A DNA stretch of 7,726 bases from contig JAIVHD010000035.1 of the NCBI GenBank assembly GCA_020201235.1, forward strand, positions 1 through 7,726, written 5' to 3'. The DNA comes from Lysobacteraceae bacterium (GTDB lineage Bacteria > Pseudomonadota > Gammaproteobacteria > Xanthomonadales > Wenzhouxiangellaceae). A model generated the notes under the pieces. That model saw only the letters and a program-made list of their open reading frames with translations. It was not told the origin of the DNA and made no database searches. Positions 5,403 through 7,726 of the stretch are shown here, piece after piece. Position numbers and translations under genes: made by a program. Within the stretch, counting starts at the first letter, position 1, and each line of letters opens with the position of its first letter.

Positions 5403-7726
5403 CTACTGCTCAAGCGGCGCGTATTCCCATACCAGGGCGGCTCGCCCGCCGCCGGTGTGACAGCCCAGGCACGAGCCCGGCGGTCGCGCCCCGTTGGGGT
5501 GGTCTACGGAGGCCAGGAAATGACAACTGCTGCAGGTGGCATCCACAGCAACGGGGTGGCCTGCCGGATTGTCGTTGAGCCACTCGAACGACATATTGTT
5601 GCCAGGCTTGAACAATGTCGTCACCAGCGGTTGTATACCCAACCAGTTGACATCATCAATGTTGTCGACCACCGTCGGTTCGATATCACCAGCCGCGCCG
5701 AGCGTGAGTGGGATTGATACTTGATGTGAGAATCCGCCGTCGTTGCTGTCGTGCACGGCAAATGCCATAGGGTAGTTTTGTAAATCCAGCATGGATAAAT
5801 CGGTATCGAAATCCGATTGGGTGTCGAGTTCTCGGATCAGGGTTACCGTCCATCTTTCATTGCTGAATCGACGGAGCGAACGAATGTCGTGTTGGTCGCT
5901 TGTTCCGACTGTGTCGTCATTCAAGAACGGTCGGTTGATGACTCCTCCGGCCAGCGCCTGTCTCGCAACCTCGTCGCGGGCTGCTGCGTCCAGGTTGGCG
6001 ACGGCGATTGCATTCGCCAGATCGCCGTTGGTAATCAATTGATGTTGGAGCGTTCCGGCCTCCATCTTGCCGATGGTCTGGCTGGAGAAAAGATTGCCGA
6101 TGGTATCTTCGGTGATTAGTTGAGCACCATCGTTGAGAAAGTAGAAGCCGCTGTTAAGGCCTGGGTCATAGACCAGAGACGGTAGCTTGACCGTTAATGT
6201 CTGCCCCTCCACCGTAACGTTGTGCTCGGTGTCGAAACTTTGATTGTTACGAAGATTACCGTCCGGTCCGATAGCGTCGCGCTGTCGGCCCTGTCCGCCG
6301 GTGCCGAAGTCATGCGAACGGACCCAGGTATCCTCGGCAAACCCCATCGGCCCGGAGCGCGAGCCGCGCCAGTGCCACATATCGGACTGATACGTTCCGA
6401 TCTGCCCGGCATCCAGCGGCAACACGTAATGACGGGCATCCACGGTGGCTTGGGGCATACCGTTCATGTCTGCATGGCAGCTTTGAAAGCAGCCGAAATA
6501 TTCCGACTCCAATCCGAGTGCACCGCCGTTTTCGGTGCCGAAAATGATCGAAACGCGATCCTCGTTTACCCGGTTCGGGTCGTCACCGCTGATGTTGGCC
6601 AGGGGTGTGACCCATTCGCCGGTGCCGTCCAGCGCACGAAGATCATGCAGCAAGCCGGCATAGTTCTTATTGGTCGGCCACGAGAACTGCAGCGCGAGCC
6701 GGTTCGCATCCTGCGCTGCACGAAGCGCAATCTCGATATCCTCACCGACGCGGGAGACGTCTGGTGCAAAAACCACCGAACCCTCACCCTCGAAACCATC
6801 GGCAAAGATCTGATCGGCATTGTCGTCGACGCGAACAAGCACCAGCGCCAGATTCGAAGGTACGCCGTCGACTGTCACCCGATAGGTGAACACATCAATG
6901 GTTTCCGGCGGCGTGTCTCTCGGGTCGTAAACGATCTGGTCGCCGACCACCGTTGCGGTCGCCAGGCCGTTGACCGGGCTGTCGACCACCTCAAGTACCG
7001 CGCCGGCCGGGATCGGGCCTCCGGAAATGGTGTCGTTGGCCAGCACGTTGATCGCAACCGGCGTGGCCTGGAACGTCACGGCCGAATCGTTGGCCGCAAT
7101 CGGCGCATCCGGGATGGGCGACGGGTTCACGGTGACCTTGACCGTGGCGAGATTGGAGATCTCGCCCATGATCGTGACCGTGTAGGTAAACGTATCGTCG
7201 CCGGTAAAGCCGGCCGCCGGCGTGTAATCGATCGTCTGGTTGGCCAGGACCACCTCGGCGGTTCCGTTGGCCGGGGCACTGACGATATTGACTTCGGCCA
7301 GGGTCGGGTCGACCAGCGCGCCGTCAAGAAGATCGTTGGCGAGCACGTTCACGTTGACCAGTTCATCTTCAAGCGTTACCGCGAGGTCGTTGATTGCCAC
7401 GGGCACGCCGGTTACCGGCGCGAAGGTCGAAAGCGGCGGCGCTTCGTTGCCCGGCTCGAGCCACAAGGGGTCTTCGCTGCCGGGGATTTCGCCCAGTCCG
7501 AGACTTTCGACGGATTTGCCCATGATGCGCAGCGTAATGCTGTCGAATCGCGGCTGGCCTTCGCCGTCGATGTTGTCGAGGATGTTCTCGCTGATATGGA
7601 GGTAGACGTCTGTATTGAGGTTGGCAAGGTCGTCGCTCAGTAGAAATTCGAACCGGGCCGGGTCCGGCGTTAGCGTGGGTTCCAGACCCAGTGGCAGCGC
7701 GGCCCATTGCTGCAGCTGATCCAGCG
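5403..7726 (-). CDS. Exported multihaem protein: Ig/cadherin-like repeats plus ethylbenzene-dehydrogenase-type haem domain (5' end outside window)
   Basis: The minus-strand frame is open from its TAG (5403-5405) to the window edge: 773 visible residues, with 67 before the first in-frame Met (7523), which need not be the start. Counting from that Met: two tandem Ig/cadherin-like repeats at about 40-135 and 141-232, each with an NVLAND motif and an FTYTVT or FTYRVT strand; IFADGFE at 239-245; then about 250-610 resembling the ethylbenzene-dehydrogenase-related haem-binding domain (EDRVSIIFG, a CX3CH motif C345-C349-H350, and DMWHWRG at 381-387); and two C-terminal c-type haem motifs, CSSCH (664-668) and CLGCH (685-689). 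Covalent haem and Ig repeats imply export, with electron transfer in the periplasm or at the cell surface; the signal peptide would lie off the edge. Partner enzyme and donor are unknown. It converges on fnr with a 41-bp gap. Confidence 0.85.
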   Translation of the reverse strand, partial: LDQLQQWAALPLGLEPTLTPDPARFEFLLSDDLANLNTDVYLHISENILDNIDGEGQPRFDSITLRIMGKSVESLGLGEIPGSEDPLWLEPGNEAPPLSTFAPVTGVPVAINDLAVTLEDELVNVNVLANDLLDGALVDPTLAEVNIVSAPANGTAEVVLANQTIDYTPAAGFTGDDTFTYTVTIMGEISNLATVKVTVNPSPIPDAPIAANDSAVTFQATPVAINVLANDTISGGPIPAGAVLEVVDSPVNGLATATVVGDQIVYDPRDTPPETIDVFTYRVTVDGVPSNLALVLVRVDDNADQIFADGFEGEGSVVFAPDVSRVGEDIEIALRAAQDANRLALQFSWPTNKNYAGLLHDLRALDGTGEWVTPLANISGDDPNRVNEDRVSIIFGTENGGALGLESEYFGCFQSCHADMNGMPQATVDARHYVLPLDAGQIGTYQSDMWHWRGSRSGPMGFAEDTWVRSHDFGTGGQGRQRDAIGPDGNLRNNQSFDTEHNVTVEGQTLTVKLPSLVYDPGLNSGFYFLNDGAQLITEDTIGNLFSSQTIGKMEAGTLQHQLITNGDLANAIAVANLDAAARDEVARQALAGGVINRPFLNDDTVGTSDQHDIRSLRRFSNERWTVTLIRELDTQSDFDTDLSMLDLQNYPMAFAVHDSNDGGFSHQVSIPLTLGAAGDIEPTVVDNIDDVNWLGIQPLVTTLFKPGNNMSFEWLNDNPAGHPVAVDATCSSCHFLASVDHPNGARPPGSCLGCHTGGGRAALVWEYAPLEQ

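Noticed and set aside
6222..7643. 473-residue plus-strand open frame opposite the cytochrome gene
   Set aside because: Its product is Arg/Gly/Asp-rich with no recognisable domain, while the minus strand carries haem motifs and Ig repeats. It is the antisense shadow of a GC-rich gene.

Overview
The window looks like chromosomal DNA from a GC-rich gammaproteobacterium, possibly of the Xanthomonadales/Wenzhouxiangella/Chromatiales sort. The pointers are a DarP (YjgA) ribosome-maturation protein, which is typical of beta- and gammaproteobacteria, an FNR regulator with the enterobacterial/pseudomonad cysteine spacing, and a secreted-protein motif (IFADGFE) that I associate with Xanthomonadales-like genomes. 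The taxonomic guess is an inference. I see no IS element, tRNA, rRNA, CRISPR array or phage gene.

Layout. Positions 1-2929 carry three plus-strand genes: the 3' part of a DUF2855-family gene, darP, and a soluble hybrid histidine kinase (PAS, HisKA, HATPase, receiver) with a CckA-like domain order. A long imperfect hairpin (668-720) and a promoter-like TATACT lie between the DUF2855 gene and darP, so darP probably has its own promoter. Positions 2959-4296 (minus strand) encode an integral-membrane acyltransferase of the acyltransferase-3 family, convergent with the kinase. A 294-bp divergent intergenic region (4297-4590) follows. It holds a perfect 7-bp hairpin, two CAAATCGT boxes one helical turn apart, and a 28-bp near-perfect dyad upstream of the next gene.

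Positions 4591-5361 (plus) encode an FNR-type oxygen-sensing regulator with all four [4Fe-4S] cysteines; it appears to start with TTG. Convergent with it, a minus-strand gene fills 5403 to the end of the window and continues beyond it. Its visible 773 residues contain two Ig/cadherin-like repeats, an IFADGFE motif, an ethylbenzene-dehydrogenase-type haem-binding region with a CX3CH motif, and two CXXCH c-type haem motifs at the C-terminus. It is probably an exported multihaem electron-transfer protein.

How the genes work together. DarP acts in 50S ribosome assembly and has no evident link to its neighbours. The FNR regulator beside an exported cytochrome hints at respiratory, oxygen-responsive control, but the cytochrome promoter is outside the window and no convincing FNR box (TTGAT-N4-ATCAA) was found inside it. 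The most unusual items are the Ig-like/cytochrome fusion, the dyad upstream of fnr, and the kinase whose PAS domain begins upstream of any ordinary start codon. I found no clearly new multi-gene system.
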